A stretch of 15,518 bases of DNA from Mucilaginibacter sp. (GCA_028288315.1 JAQBNY010000270.1:1-15518), one strand, 5' to 3'; shown: positions 1 to 8,459, counted from the first letter of the stretch. Notes: generated from the letters alone by a model not told the origin. Translations and numbers: made by a program.

Positions 1-798
1 CTTGTAGCCGGAAGGGATTTTTCTAAGAACATAAAAACAGATCAGCCGGAAGGTTTTATTATAAACGAAACAGCTGTAAGGGAACTGGGTTTTGGTACGC
101 CGCAAAAAGCTATAGGCCAAAAGCTGGAATGGAAGGTGTGGGTGAGTAAAACCCCCGATTCGCTTAAGAAAGGCCGGATAATCGGTGTTGTAAAAGACTT
201 TAATTACAAAAACCTTTACGAAAAGGTAAACTCTGCAGTGATACAAATATACCCCGAAGCTTATTGGAAGGTAGCTGTAAAATTAAAAACGGCCGATGCC
301 GCTAATACTATTAGCTATATAAACAATATCTGGAAAAAATATTCGCCTGGTTACCCAATGGATTACACCTTTATGGATGAGAATTTTAAAAGAATGTACC
401 AGTCTGAAGATAAATTCAGGGCCTTACTGATCATATTTACCGGGCTGGCCATTTTTATAGGCTGTTTAGGCTTATTCGGGTTAGCCGCTTACACAGCCGA
501 ACGCCGTACAAAAGAAATAGGCATCAGAAAAATATTAGGTGCCGATGTAAACAGTATTGTAATGCTTTTATCGGGTGAGTTTTTAAAGCTGATATTGATC
601 GCTTTAGTAATAGCGACACCGCTTGCTTGGTATTTTATGAACGGATGGCTTAAAGACTTCGCTTACCGCATAGAGATAGGATGGGCCGTTTTTGTATTAG
701 CCGGGGTATTAGCCATTGTTATTGCTATGCTTACAGTAAGCTACCAGGGCATAAAGGCCGCGCTGGTAAACCCTGTAAAAAACCTGCGGGTCGAATAA
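1..798 (+). CDS. ABC transporter permease, MacB/FtsX type (5'-truncated)
   Basis: Frame 1 is open from the first base of the window to the TAA at 796-798, giving 265 residues with the true start outside. A GTG at 136 is internal and is not the start, because typical MacB-like sequence (LVAGRDFSKN, then FIINETAVRELGF) lies upstream of it. Residues 1 to about 135 look like the end of the MacB-type periplasmic domain. Three hydrophobic stretches follow, near residues 141-165, 188-211 and 227-246. The segment AERRTKEIGIRKILGA after the first of them is the conserved cytoplasmic loop of FtsX-domain permeases. Family knowledge: such permeases pair with an ATPase to extrude antimicrobials or lipophilic compounds, or act in mechanotransmission. 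The substrate cannot be told from this fragment. The gene ends just before a strong terminator and has no evident functional link to the genes that follow. Confidence 0.9.
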   Translation, partial: LVAGRDFSKNIKTDQPEGFIINETAVRELGFGTPQKAIGQKLEWKVWVSKTPDSLKKGRIIGVVKDFNYKNLYEKVNSAVIQIYPEAYWKVAVKLKTADAANTISYINNIWKKYSPGYPMDYTFMDENFKRMYQSEDKFRALLIIFTGLAIFIGCLGLFGLAAYTAERRTKEIGIRKILGADVNSIVMLLSGEFLKLILIALVIATPLAWYFMNGWLKDFAYRIEIGWAVFVLAGVLAIVIAMLTVSYQGIKAALVNPVKNLRVE

Positions 799-829
799 AA
801 TCTGCAACCAATCAACATATATATAAACT

Positions 830-856
830 AAAGAGGCGCGGAATCCGCGCCTCTTT
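830..856 (+). terminator. Rho-independent terminator after the permease gene
   Basis: Bases 830-841 (AAAGAGGCGCGG) pair perfectly with 845-856 (CCGCGCCTCTTT) around a three-base AAT loop. The GC-rich core ends in a short T-run (TTTT at 854-857), and A residues flank the 5' side, so it could act in both directions. It lies 31 bp after the permease stop codon. Confidence 0.9.
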
Positions 857-924
857 TAATATCAGGGCATGGCAGATATAGCAAGAAACTTTTCTAAAGA
901 GAAATCACATCACAGCATTTATAA

Positions 925-954
925 TTTGCTTATTATTACAGTTCCGTATCTTTA
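925..954 (+). promoter_or_regulatory. Candidate Bacteroidota promoter for the rhamnosidase gene
   Basis: TTTG at 925-928 and TATCTTTA at 947-954 are 18 bases apart. This matches the Bacteroidota housekeeping sigma pattern TTTG / TAnnTTTG with one mismatch in the -7 box. Transcription would begin near 960, giving a leader of roughly 18 nt before the ATG at 978. It lies downstream of the permease terminator, which fits independent expression. Confidence 0.55.
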
Positions 955-977
955 AAAATAAACCTGTAATAATTTTC

Positions 978-3362
978 ATGATGAAGCTTTCAACTGCCCT
1001 GGCTGTTTTGCTGTGTTTTTTTATTTCAAAAACGGTGTTATCACAAACTATAAATCCTGCAATTTTAAGCAGCAAGTGGAATGCGCAATGGATCTCTGTG
1101 CCTAATGAACCCGCCAAAGATTACGGTATATATCATTTTCGTAAAAGGTTCGAGCTTACAGATAAACCATCCAGCTTTATCATTCATATATCGGCAGACA
1201 ACCGTTATAAACTATATGTGAACGAGCACCTTGTATCATTAGGTCCTGCCCGTGGCGATTTGTACTACTGGAACTACGAGACTGTGGATATAGCACCGTA
1301 TTTATTAACAGGCAAAAACACTGTTGCTGCTGTGGTTTGGAATGAAGGCGATGTTCGACCGGAGGCGCAAATCACAGAACGTACAGCATTTATCTTACAG
1401 GGCGACACCAAAAAAGAAGAAATTCTGAATACAAACAACACATGGAAATGCATCCGCAATAAAGCATATAATCCCTTAACCGGGATAGGTTATACTTCTT
1501 ATTATGTTGCCGGCCCGGGTGAAATGATAGACATGCACCAAACTATAAAAAACTGGTTGGTAAACAATTTTGATGATGGCACCTGGGCTAACGCCTTAAA
1601 AATTGATAGAGGTAATCCTAAAGGAATAACAAATGCTACAGGCTGGATGCTGGTACCTTCGTCATTGCCCCAAATGGAATTAACTACCCAACGCTTTACG
1701 GCCACACGAATGGTAAAGGGAATTAATATACCGGCAACCTTTCCTGCAAACCCCACTGCTGTTACCATACCCGCTAATACAACAGCATCTTTGCTGTTAG
1801 ATGAGTCGTTTTTAACTAATGCCTATATAACCCTTAATTTAAGCGGTGGCGATAGGGCGGGCATTTCATTAACCTATACAGAATCGCCAATGGTAAATGT
1901 GGGCAACACCTACCAAATAGTTAAGCCAAACCGTAATGAGGTTAATGGCTATAAATTTGTTGGGCGAAAAGATAGCATCACGGCAGATGGCACAACCAAC
2001 CAAAGTTTTACAACTCTGGCATATCGTACATTTAGGTATGTGCTGTTAAATATCACTACGAAAGAACAACCTCTGGTTATCGAAGACATTTACAGCACTT
2101 TTACCAGTTATCCATTTAAATTAAATGCCAAATTGCAAAGCACCGATCCTGAGCTGAAGCAGATACTGGATATTGGCTGGCGCACCGCCCGCTCATGCGC
2201 AATGGAAACTTATATGGATTGCCCTTACTACGAGCAACTGCAGTATATTGGTGATGGCAGGATACAAGCCCTTATCTCTTATTATAATAGCGGCGATGAT
2301 CGCCTTGCCCGCAATGCTCTAAATCAAATGGATCACTCGCGCCTTGCAGAGGGGATTACATTAAGCCGCCATCCGTCATATACCCGGCAAATCATATCCA
2401 CATTTTCATTATGGTACATAGCCATGCTGCATGATTATTGGATGTACCGAAATGATGCCGGCTTTGTTAAGGATAAACTGGATGGTGTAAGACAGGTGCT
2501 GGCATTTTTTGGTAAATTCCAACAGGCAGATGGCTCCTTGAAAAATCCACCATACTGGAAATTTGTAGATTGGATAGAAAAAAAAGGGTGGGATTTTGGC
2601 CAGCCGCCAAAAGACGCAAATGGCAACTCGGCTATACTTGACATGCAATTAATGTGGACTTACCAGCAAGCCGCCGAAATGGAAGCAAAAATAGGTTTGC
2701 CAATATATGCTCAAATATATCGTACAAAAGCAGCACAGTTAAAACAAACTATCCAAAATAAATACTGGGTAGCAGGCAAAGGGCTTTATGCTGATACGAA
2801 AGATAAAAACACTTACTCGCAGCATGCTAATTCGCTGGCTATTTTAAGCGGGATGACAGCGGGGACAAATACAATATTGCTCGCCAAAAAGCTTGAGGCA
2901 GATACCAATCTGGTTAATTGCACCATTTATTTTAAGTATTACCTGCACCAGGCATTAGTAAAAGGCGGTTTAGGTAACCATTACTTAAATTGGCTGGATG
3001 TGTGGCGTAACAATATCAAAATGGGCCTCACTACCTGGGCCGAAATCTCTGACCTGGAACATAACCGTTCTGATTGCCATGCCTGGGGCGCCAGTCCAAA
3101 TATTGAATTTTTCCGTACCGTGCTGGGGATAGATAGCTATGCTCCCGGCTTTTCTAAAATAAAAATTGAACCGCATTTAGGTAAGCTGGAATCTGCATCG
3201 GGCCAAATACCGCATCCTAATGGAACGGTAAGTGTAAGTTATACTAAGAGCGGTAATAAGTGGATGATATCTATCGCTTTACCCACTAAAACAAGTGGTG
3301 TTTTTGTATGGAAGGGTAAAAGGTATCTATTAAAAGGAGAGAAGAATGAATTAAGTATATAA
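978..3362 (+). CDS. Secreted alpha-L-rhamnosidase, GH78 type
   Basis: This 794-residue protein probably hydrolyses terminal alpha-L-rhamnose from plant or microbial glycans or glycosides, outside the cytoplasm. Residues 1-22 are a signal peptide (MMKLSTALAVLLCFFISKTV core) with likely cleavage before Gln23. ATG codons at 978 and 981 are adjacent and either could start it. Residues about 30-370 form the beta-rich N-terminal part, including the usual 'SADNRYKLYVNE' carbohydrate-binding-like fold. The (alpha/alpha)6 catalytic region follows. DCPYYEQLQYIGDG at 414-427 puts D414, E419 and D426 at the same 0, +5, +12 spacing as the catalytic acids of characterised GH78 enzymes, with E419 as the predicted general acid. 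TTWAEISD near 685-692 offers E689 as the predicted base, followed by DCHAWGASP (699-707). A C-terminal beta domain ends the protein. The acid motif differs from the classic DCPxRxERxGWxGD. No SusC/SusD pair is visible nearby, so this is not an evident polysaccharide utilisation locus. The exact substrate is unknown. Confidence 0.88.
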   Translation: MMKLSTALAVLLCFFISKTVLSQTINPAILSSKWNAQWISVPNEPAKDYGIYHFRKRFELTDKPSSFIIHISADNRYKLYVNEHLVSLGPARGDLYYWNYETVDIAPYLLTGKNTVAAVVWNEGDVRPEAQITERTAFILQGDTKKEEILNTNNTWKCIRNKAYNPLTGIGYTSYYVAGPGEMIDMHQTIKNWLVNNFDDGTWANALKIDRGNPKGITNATGWMLVPSSLPQMELTTQRFTATRMVKGINIPATFPANPTAVTIPANTTASLLLDESFLTNAYITLNLSGGDRAGISLTYTESPMVNVGNTYQIVKPNRNEVNGYKFVGRKDSITADGTTNQSFTTLAYRTFRYVLLNITTKEQPLVIEDIYSTFTSYPFKLNAKLQSTDPELKQILDIGWRTARSCAMETYMDCPYYEQLQYIGDGRIQALISYYNSGDDRLARNALNQMDHSRLAEGITLSRHPSYTRQIISTFSLWYIAMLHDYWMYRNDAGFVKDKLDGVRQVLAFFGKFQQADGSLKNPPYWKFVDWIEKKGWDFGQPPKDANGNSAILDMQLMWTYQQAAEMEAKIGLPIYAQIYRTKAAQLKQTIQNKYWVAGKGLYADTKDKNTYSQHANSLAILSGMTAGTNTILLAKKLEADTNLVNCTIYFKYYLHQALVKGGLGNHYLNWLDVWRNNIKMGLTTWAEISDLEHNRSDCHAWGASPNIEFFRTVLGIDSYAPGFSKIKIEPHLGKLESASGQIPHPNGTVSVSYTKSGNKWMISIALPTKTSGVFVWKGKRYLLKGEKNELSI

Positions 3363-3693
3363 TGGGTAATTCACGAATGCAGATGATCATTTAATTTTTT
3401 TCTTATTGTTGAAAAAACAGCACTTGCATTCAACCATTACAATTCACAAATTTTGGTTGCTTCAATGTCATAAAACTTATCAATTCATATTGCCAAAACC
3501 TTTTTTAATGTAAACTGGTTACTATTGCATTATCAAGATCAATATAAAATAATGCCGGCTTACAACTATGTGGCGCTTATAATGTTTATTTGGTTTTTAA
3601 TATTATAGCTAAATAGTATCTATTTATTTATTAAAAATGTGATATTTACACATTAAACCCTCTACATACGTTCAAAAATCTATCACCGGTTAC
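3363..3693. other. 331-bp AT-rich intergenic region before the pentose phosphate block
   Basis: I see no coding region or RNA gene here. Near the left end, GAATGCA (3375-3381) and TGCATTC (3425-3431) can pair across 43 bases, but the stem is too short and too widely spaced to call a terminator. No clean TTTG / TAnnTTTG promoter was found, although this gap must hold the promoter of the downstream block unless transcription runs through from the rhamnosidase. The one notable element is the inverted repeat at 3636-3654. Confidence 0.6.
3636..3654. promoter_or_regulatory. Inverted repeat AATGTG-N7-CACATT, candidate operator
   Basis: Two perfect 6-bp arms (3636-3641 and 3649-3654) flank a 7-bp AT spacer, 39 bp before the ATG of the kinase gene. 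The inner TGTG / CACA pair resembles Crp/Fnr-type operators, but the spacing is not the classic one. It may be chance in AT-rich DNA. Confidence 0.3.
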
Positions 3694-4449
3694 ATGAAAA
3701 CTACACCTGCGCAGCTAAAAATCCTTTCCATAGATATAGGAGGTTCAAGCATTAAGGCTACCATACTAAATAACAAGGGTGAGCTTAAAATGGATTACAA
3801 CAAAATAGTAACTCCATCGCCTGCTAATCCTGAAAACGTTATTAAAGCCATTAAAACTTTAGTAGAAAAATTTCCGGCGTATGATAAGGTATCGGTAGGT
3901 TTTCCGGGCTATGTACGTAATGGTGTAGTTAAAACTGCACCAAACCTGGGCGATAGTTATTGGAAAGATGTTGACTTTCGTAAAAGGCTTGAAGAAGCTT
4001 TAGGTAAAGACGCGCAGGTAGTGAATGATGCCGATATGCAGGGCTTAGGCGTAGTAAGCGGCAAAGGCCTTGAAATGATGATAACCCTGGGTACGGGTTT
4101 TGGCACCGCACTGTTAATGGATGGCCACCTGTTACCACACCTTGAAATTTCACATCACCCTGTATCAAAGGGCCGCGACTATGATCAGTACATTGGCGAC
4201 CAGGCCCTTGAAACAGAAGGCGAAAAAAAATGGAACCGCCGGATGAAAAAAGTTTTCAAAATTCTGAAAACTGTATTCAATTACGATTATTTATACATAG
4301 GCGGCGGAAATTCAGACATGCTGAATTTTAAGCTGGATAAAAACATGAAAATAGTAACCAATGCTGATGGCATTAAAGGCGGGGCCAAATTGTGGCAGGA
4401 AGAGAAACACCCGGTTACACATACAGCAATGGCAACCCCAACAAAATAA
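3694..4449 (+). CDS. ppgK: Polyphosphate-glucokinase-like ROK family sugar kinase
   Basis: This 251-residue cytosolic kinase probably phosphorylates glucose to glucose 6-phosphate, the entry substrate of the pathway encoded downstream. DIGGSSIK (14-21) is the N-terminal phosphate-binding loop of the ROK fold. GFPGYVRNGVVKTAPNL (69-85) closely follows the pattern of PpgK-type enzymes. NDAD (111-114) carries the predicted catalytic base D112, LGTGFGTAL (132-140) is the second phosphate loop, and YIGGGNS (201-207) is the C-terminal adenosine-region motif. The protein has no cysteine, so it lacks the CxCGxxGCxE zinc site of ordinary ROK glucokinases and repressors, as PpgK enzymes do. Its length also fits PpgK (about 250-270). 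It has no helix-turn-helix domain. A tandem TAA TAA ends the gene 21 bp before tkt, suggesting co-transcription. Whether the donor is polyphosphate, ATP or both cannot be read from the sequence. Confidence 0.78.
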   Translation: MKTTPAQLKILSIDIGGSSIKATILNNKGELKMDYNKIVTPSPANPENVIKAIKTLVEKFPAYDKVSVGFPGYVRNGVVKTAPNLGDSYWKDVDFRKRLEEALGKDAQVVNDADMQGLGVVSGKGLEMMITLGTGFGTALLMDGHLLPHLEISHHPVSKGRDYDQYIGDQALETEGEKKWNRRMKKVFKILKTVFNYDYLYIGGGNSDMLNFKLDKNMKIVTNADGIKGGAKLWQEEKHPVTHTAMATPTK

Positions 4450-4470
4450 TAACCTTTCTTAATAAATACA

Positions 4471-6477
4471 ATGGAGAAACAGAACGACGAACTGGAACAA
4501 TTAGCGATTAATACCGTGAGGGTACTTTCTGCTGATGCGGTACAAAAAGCAAATTCAGGCCACCCGGGAACGGCAATGGCACTGGCACCAATGGGCCATG
4601 TGTTGTGGTCTAAGTTTTTAAACTATAACCCAAAAAATCCTGACTTTGCAAATCGCGACAGGTTTATACTATCGGCAGGCCATGCTTGTATATTACAGTA
4701 CAACTTTTTGTATTTAACAGGTTATGATCTTTCTTTAGACGATATTAAAAATTTCCGACAGTTACATAGCAAAACCGCCGGCCATCCCGAGTATGGTTTG
4801 GCACCAGGTATTGATGTAACAACTGGTCCGCTGGGACAAGGTTTTGCAAATGGTGTTGGCTTTGCTATAGCTCAAAAACACTTAGCCGCACGTTATAACA
4901 AACCCGGTTTCGATATTTTCAACTATCATGTTTATGCTATTTGCAGTGATGGCGACCTGATGGAAGGTGTAACCTCTGAAGCAGCTTCATTAGCCGGTCA
5001 CCTGCAGTTAGGTAATTTAATTTATTTGTATGATGATAACCATATCTCAATTGAAGGCAGTACTGATATTGCTTTTAATGAAGATGTAAGCGCACGTTTT
5101 AGGTCATACGGATGGCACGTACAGGATTTGCCTGATGTTAACGATACAAAAGCTTTAGAATTAGCTTTGATAAATGCTAAAGCCGAAACACAAAAACCAT
5201 CATTGATCCGCGTACGTTCATTAATTGCTTATGGTAGTCCTAATAAATCGGGTACTGCGGGTTCACATGGTTCTCCACTTGGTGCTGACGAAATTAAATT
5301 GGTAAAAGAGTTCTTTGGCTTTGATCCTGAAAAATCATTTGAAGTACCTGCCGAAGTATTGAAATACTACCATGAAAAAGGCGAGCGCGGCGTTGCCTAC
5401 GAAAAAAAATGGAATGAGCTGTTTGCTAAATACAAAGAGAAATTCCCTGAATTAGCTGCCGAATATGAATTAGCCCATAATGGCGGATTACCTGAAGGCT
5501 GGGCTGCTAAATTGCCAACTTTTAAAGGTTCCGACCCTAAAATGGCAACCCGCCAGGCATCCGGTAAAGTATTGAATGCTATAGCTGCAAGCCTGCCAAA
5601 CTTAATAGGTGGCGCCGCAGATTTGGCACCATCAACAGAAACCAACCTAAAAGATTTTGATTCATTTACATCAGAAAACAGAAACGGCCGTAACTTCCAC
5701 TTTGGTATTCGCGAGCATGCTATGGGCTCGGCATTAAATGGTATGGCTTTAACAAAAGGCTTATTGCCGTTTGGTGCTACCTTCCTTATGTTCTCTGAAT
5801 ATATGCGCCCGCCTATCCGTTTGGCGGCCATTATGAAAATAAGCCCGATATTTGTTTATACACATGATAGTATTGGCTTAGGTGAGGACGGAACAACCCA
5901 CCAGCCGGTTGAGCAATTAGCTTCATTACGTTCTATCCCTAACCTTACAGTTATCCGCCCGGCTGATGCAAACGAAACCGCCTTCGCGTGGAAAGTGGCT
6001 ATCGAGAAAAAAGGCGGCCCTACTGTATTGGTGTTCACCCGCCAGGCATTGCCTATACTTGATCAGGATAAATATGGTAAAGCTGCCAACCTTGAAAAAG
6101 GAGCTTACATTTTATCTGAAGCAAGCAAAAATCCCGATCTGATATTAATGGCAACCGGTTCTGAAGTTGCCCTGATTATGCAGGCACAAGAGAAACTGGA
6201 AGCTGAAGGTATATCAACCCGCGTGGTAAGTATGCCATCATGGGAATTGTTTGAAAAACAAGATGCCGCCTATAAAGAGTCGGTATTACCTAAAGCAAAC
6301 CGTAAACGTTTAGCAGTTGAAATGGCATCACCAATGGGATGGCATAAATACACTACCGACGAGGGCGACATGTTGGGTATGACCACCTTTGGTGAATCGG
6401 CCCCGGCAGAAGACCTTTACAAATTTTTTGGCTTTACGGTTGATAACGTAGTTAACAAAGCGAAAGCTTTGTTGTAA
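4471..6477 (+). CDS. tkt: Transketolase
   Basis: This is a full-length, 668-residue thiamine-diphosphate enzyme. It moves two-carbon ketol units between pentose, triose, tetrose and hexose phosphates in the non-oxidative pentose phosphate pathway. NSGHPG with H31 and SAGHA with H71 are active-site histidine motifs. SDGDLMEG (159-166) is the ThDP/Mg-binding motif, followed after about 25 residues by the expected DDNHIS. GSHGSPLG carries H266. The pyrimidine domain has FGIREHAMG with E415, the glutamate that activates ThDP, then FSEYMRP (441-447) and GLGEDGTTHQPVEQ with D473 and H477. All key residues are present and the length matches the family norm (about 660-680). It shares a likely transcript with the kinase gene upstream. 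A stem-loop sits 15 bp after its stop codon. Confidence 0.98.
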   Translation: MEKQNDELEQLAINTVRVLSADAVQKANSGHPGTAMALAPMGHVLWSKFLNYNPKNPDFANRDRFILSAGHACILQYNFLYLTGYDLSLDDIKNFRQLHSKTAGHPEYGLAPGIDVTTGPLGQGFANGVGFAIAQKHLAARYNKPGFDIFNYHVYAICSDGDLMEGVTSEAASLAGHLQLGNLIYLYDDNHISIEGSTDIAFNEDVSARFRSYGWHVQDLPDVNDTKALELALINAKAETQKPSLIRVRSLIAYGSPNKSGTAGSHGSPLGADEIKLVKEFFGFDPEKSFEVPAEVLKYYHEKGERGVAYEKKWNELFAKYKEKFPELAAEYELAHNGGLPEGWAAKLPTFKGSDPKMATRQASGKVLNAIAASLPNLIGGAADLAPSTETNLKDFDSFTSENRNGRNFHFGIREHAMGSALNGMALTKGLLPFGATFLMFSEYMRPPIRLAAIMKISPIFVYTHDSIGLGEDGTTHQPVEQLASLRSIPNLTVIRPADANETAFAWKVAIEKKGGPTVLVFTRQALPILDQDKYGKAANLEKGAYILSEASKNPDLILMATGSEVALIMQAQEKLEAEGISTRVVSMPSWELFEKQDAAYKESVLPKANRKRLAVEMASPMGWHKYTTDEGDMLGMTTFGESAPAEDLYKFFGFTVDNVVNKAKALL

Positions 6478-6492
6478 TTAGAAATTAGAGAT

Positions 6493-6538
6493 AAGAATCA
6501 AGGGTAAGGAAACAATGTTTTTTCCTGACTTGATTCTT
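6493..6538 (+). terminator. Two-tier stem-loop between tkt and rpiA (terminator or attenuator)
   Basis: AAGAATCAAG (6493-6502) pairs with CTTGATTCTT (6529-6538). Inside that, AGGAAA (6507-6512) pairs with TTTCCT (6521-6526) around an 8-base loop. The 3' side continues GCCTTTTG, giving a short T-run. The hairpin lies inside an otherwise co-oriented pathway block, so it may end the kinase-tkt transcript, only partly reduce read-through, or protect mRNA 3' ends. Confidence 0.65.
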
Positions 6539-6564
6539 GCCTTTTGTTTCTTGACTCAATAAAA

Positions 6565-7272
6565 ATGAATTGGGGAGATAGTTTAATTAGTACGCTTGAA
6601 TGGTCTGGTACCATTATTAACAAAAGCGGCAAGCAAAAAGTAGCGCTTGAAATTGCCGCGAAGGTAAAGGATGGCGACGTACTTGGCGTGGGCTCCGGCT
6701 CTACTGTTTACATGGCATTATTAGCCATTGCCGACAGGATAAAAGCCGAGGGATTAAACATTAAAGCTATACCTACTTCGTTAGAGATATCCATGTTTTG
6801 CAGCAAGCTGGGAATACCCTTAACCAGTTTATTTGAACACAGGCCCGACTGGCTCTTTGATGGCGCCGATGAGGTTGACCCTAAGAAAAGCCTTATTAAA
6901 GGACGTGGTGGTGCAATGTTTAAAGAAAAGCTATTGATAAGCAGCAGTCCGCTAAATTATATTATTGTTGACGACTCTAAATTGGTTAATAAAATAGGAA
7001 CAAATTTCCCAATCCCAATTGAGGTATTTCCGCAAGCATTGCTGCATGTAGAAGCAGAATTAAAAAAGCTTGGTGCTAACAGTATCATACTAAGGCCGGC
7101 AACTGGTAAGGATGGGCCAATAATTTCAGAGAACAATAATTTAATTTTAGATTGCCGTTTTAATGAAATAGGAGATAACATGGAAAGAGATATTAAATCA
7201 ATTACCGGGGTTATAGAAAGCGGCCTTTTTATTGGATACAATCTGGAAGTATTGATGGCCGCAAATAGTTAA
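6565..7272 (+). CDS. rpiA: Ribose-5-phosphate isomerase A
   Basis: This enzyme interconverts ribose 5-phosphate and ribulose 5-phosphate, linking the oxidative and non-oxidative branches. I start it at the ATG at 6565 (235 residues). A TTG at 6544 in the same frame falls in the T-rich tail of the preceding stem-loop and adds no conserved sequence. GVGSGSTVY (41-49) is the phosphate/sugar loop. FDGADEVD (98-105) supplies D99 and D102, KGRGGA (112-117) supplies K112, and KEK (120-122) supplies E121. The spacing D-3-D-10-K-9-E is the same as D81, D84, K94 and E103 of the E. coli enzyme, where the Glu is the catalytic base. FPIPIEVFP and the C-terminal TGVIESGLF are further family segments. The length is normal. 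Gaps of 87 bp before and 92 bp after make it the loosest-linked gene in the block. Confidence 0.95.
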   Translation: MNWGDSLISTLEWSGTIINKSGKQKVALEIAAKVKDGDVLGVGSGSTVYMALLAIADRIKAEGLNIKAIPTSLEISMFCSKLGIPLTSLFEHRPDWLFDGADEVDPKKSLIKGRGGAMFKEKLLISSSPLNYIIVDDSKLVNKIGTNFPIPIEVFPQALLHVEAELKKLGANSIILRPATGKDGPIISENNNLILDCRFNEIGDNMERDIKSITGVIESGLFIGYNLEVLMAANS

Positions 7273-7364
7273 AAATATTACATCTGCATAGCAGAATTAG
7301 GAGATTTAAGTTACATAAAATAGTTAATTAATTAAGACCTTTATTATATAAAACACACCGCACT

Positions 7365-8459
7365 ATGGAAAGTAAAGTAAAAAAAATACATGATTTTGGC
7401 CAGAGCATCTGGTTAGATTTTATTGACCGCGAAATCATTAGAAGCGGAAATTTGAAAAAATTAATTCACGAGGATGGCGTCCGCGGAGTAACTTCTAACC
7501 CGGCCATTTTTGAAAAGGCAATTTCAAGCAGTTCTGATTATGATGCAGATATTGCTGCTTTAGGTGATGATGCTAAAACAACCGAAGAGCTATTTTTTAA
7601 TATAGCTATAAAAGATATTCAAAGCGCTGCAGACCTGTTCAGTAGTGTTTATAATGAAGGAGTAGTAGGTGCCGATGGCTATGTAAGCCTTGAAGTATCT
7701 CCTTTCCTTGCATTAGATGCTGAAGGCACTGCTAAACAAGCCGAGGAACTTTGGAAAAAAGTTGATCGTAAGAATGTGATGATCAAAATACCTGGTACTA
7801 AACCGGGGTTAAAGGCTATAAGGGAATCTATTGCAAAAGGTATTAACATTAACGTTACTCTACTTTTTGGTTTAGAGCGTTATGAGGCCGTTACCGAAGC
7901 TTACATTTCAGGTTTAGAAGACCATTTAGCTGCAGGCCATAAAATTGATCACATTGCGTCAGTAGCCAGCTTCTTTTTGAGCCGTATTGATGTAATGATT
8001 GACCCATTGTTAGATGAAAAAGGCTTAAGCGATCTGAAAGGCGAAGTTGCTATCGCGTCAGCAAAAAAAGCATACGAAATTTACAAAAGGGTTTACAGTA
8101 CAGAACGTTGGAAAGCATTAGAAGCTAAAGGCGGAAAACCACAGCGTTTATTATGGGCAAGTACCAGCAGCAAAAATCCTGCATTTAAAGATACTAAATA
8201 CGTTGAGGCGCTTATTGGCCCGGATACTGTTAATACTGTTCCTTTAGAAACTATTGAAGCTTTTCGTGACCACGGTATTGTAGCCGATACTTTAATATTG
8301 GGCCTTGACAAGGCTACAGAAACCTTAGGCAGGCTTAAAGCAGCAGGCATTAATATTGATGAGATAACCCAGAAGCTGGAGGATGAGGGTATTGATAAAT
8401 TCAATAAACCATTTGAGAAATTGCTGAAAGCAATCGAAGATCAAAAAACCAAGGTTTAA
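7365..8459 (+). CDS. tal: Transaldolase (long form)
   Basis: This cytosolic enzyme moves a dihydroxyacetone unit from sedoheptulose 7-phosphate to glyceraldehyde 3-phosphate. The 364 residues are longer than the E. coli-type enzyme (about 317) and match the long bacterial transaldolase group that opens with a DFGQSIWLDFIDRE-like sequence (10-23). GVTSNPAIFEKAI (41-53) is the N-terminal signature. SLEVSP (108-113) contributes E110. VMIKIPGT (138-145) carries K141, the predicted Schiff-base lysine. INVTLLF (162-168) and RLLWASTSSKNP (261-272) are further conserved barrel segments. D18 in WLDF is the likely catalytic aspartate. The next gene starts 10 bp after the stop, so tal appears to head the tight tal-HAD-gnd-zwf-pgl run. 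The 92-bp gap before it has no clear hairpin. Confidence 0.96.
   Translation: MESKVKKIHDFGQSIWLDFIDREIIRSGNLKKLIHEDGVRGVTSNPAIFEKAISSSSDYDADIAALGDDAKTTEELFFNIAIKDIQSAADLFSSVYNEGVVGADGYVSLEVSPFLALDAEGTAKQAEELWKKVDRKNVMIKIPGTKPGLKAIRESIAKGININVTLLFGLERYEAVTEAYISGLEDHLAAGHKIDHIASVASFFLSRIDVMIDPLLDEKGLSDLKGEVAIASAKKAYEIYKRVYSTERWKALEAKGGKPQRLLWASTSSKNPAFKDTKYVEALIGPDTVNTVPLETIEAFRDHGIVADTLILGLDKATETLGRLKAAGINIDEITQKLEDEGIDKFNKPFEKLLKAIEDQKTKV

Noticed and set aside
136..138. GTG as start of the permease
   Set aside because: The same frame is open back to base 1 and encodes family-typical sequence there, so the gene is truncated by the window edge.
3375..3431. GAATGCA / TGCATTC pairing as a terminator for the rhamnosidase gene
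   Set aside because: The stem is seven base pairs across 43 bases with no T-run at the 3' arm.
5397..5831. 144-codon open frame on the minus strand inside tkt
   Set aside because: It lies wholly opposite conserved transketolase sequence, has no family features, and is explained by the codon bias of the real gene.
6544..6546. TTG as start of rpiA
   Set aside because: It lies in the tail of the stem-loop after tkt. The ATG at 6565 is a better start and keeps all conserved residues.
7324..7335. TTAATTAATTAA palindrome before tal as an operator
   Set aside because: It is simple AT-repeat sequence and likely by chance. No promoter boxes could be aligned around it.
8093..8404. 103-codon minus-strand frame inside tal
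   Set aside because: It is antisense to conserved transaldolase sequence with no independent support.
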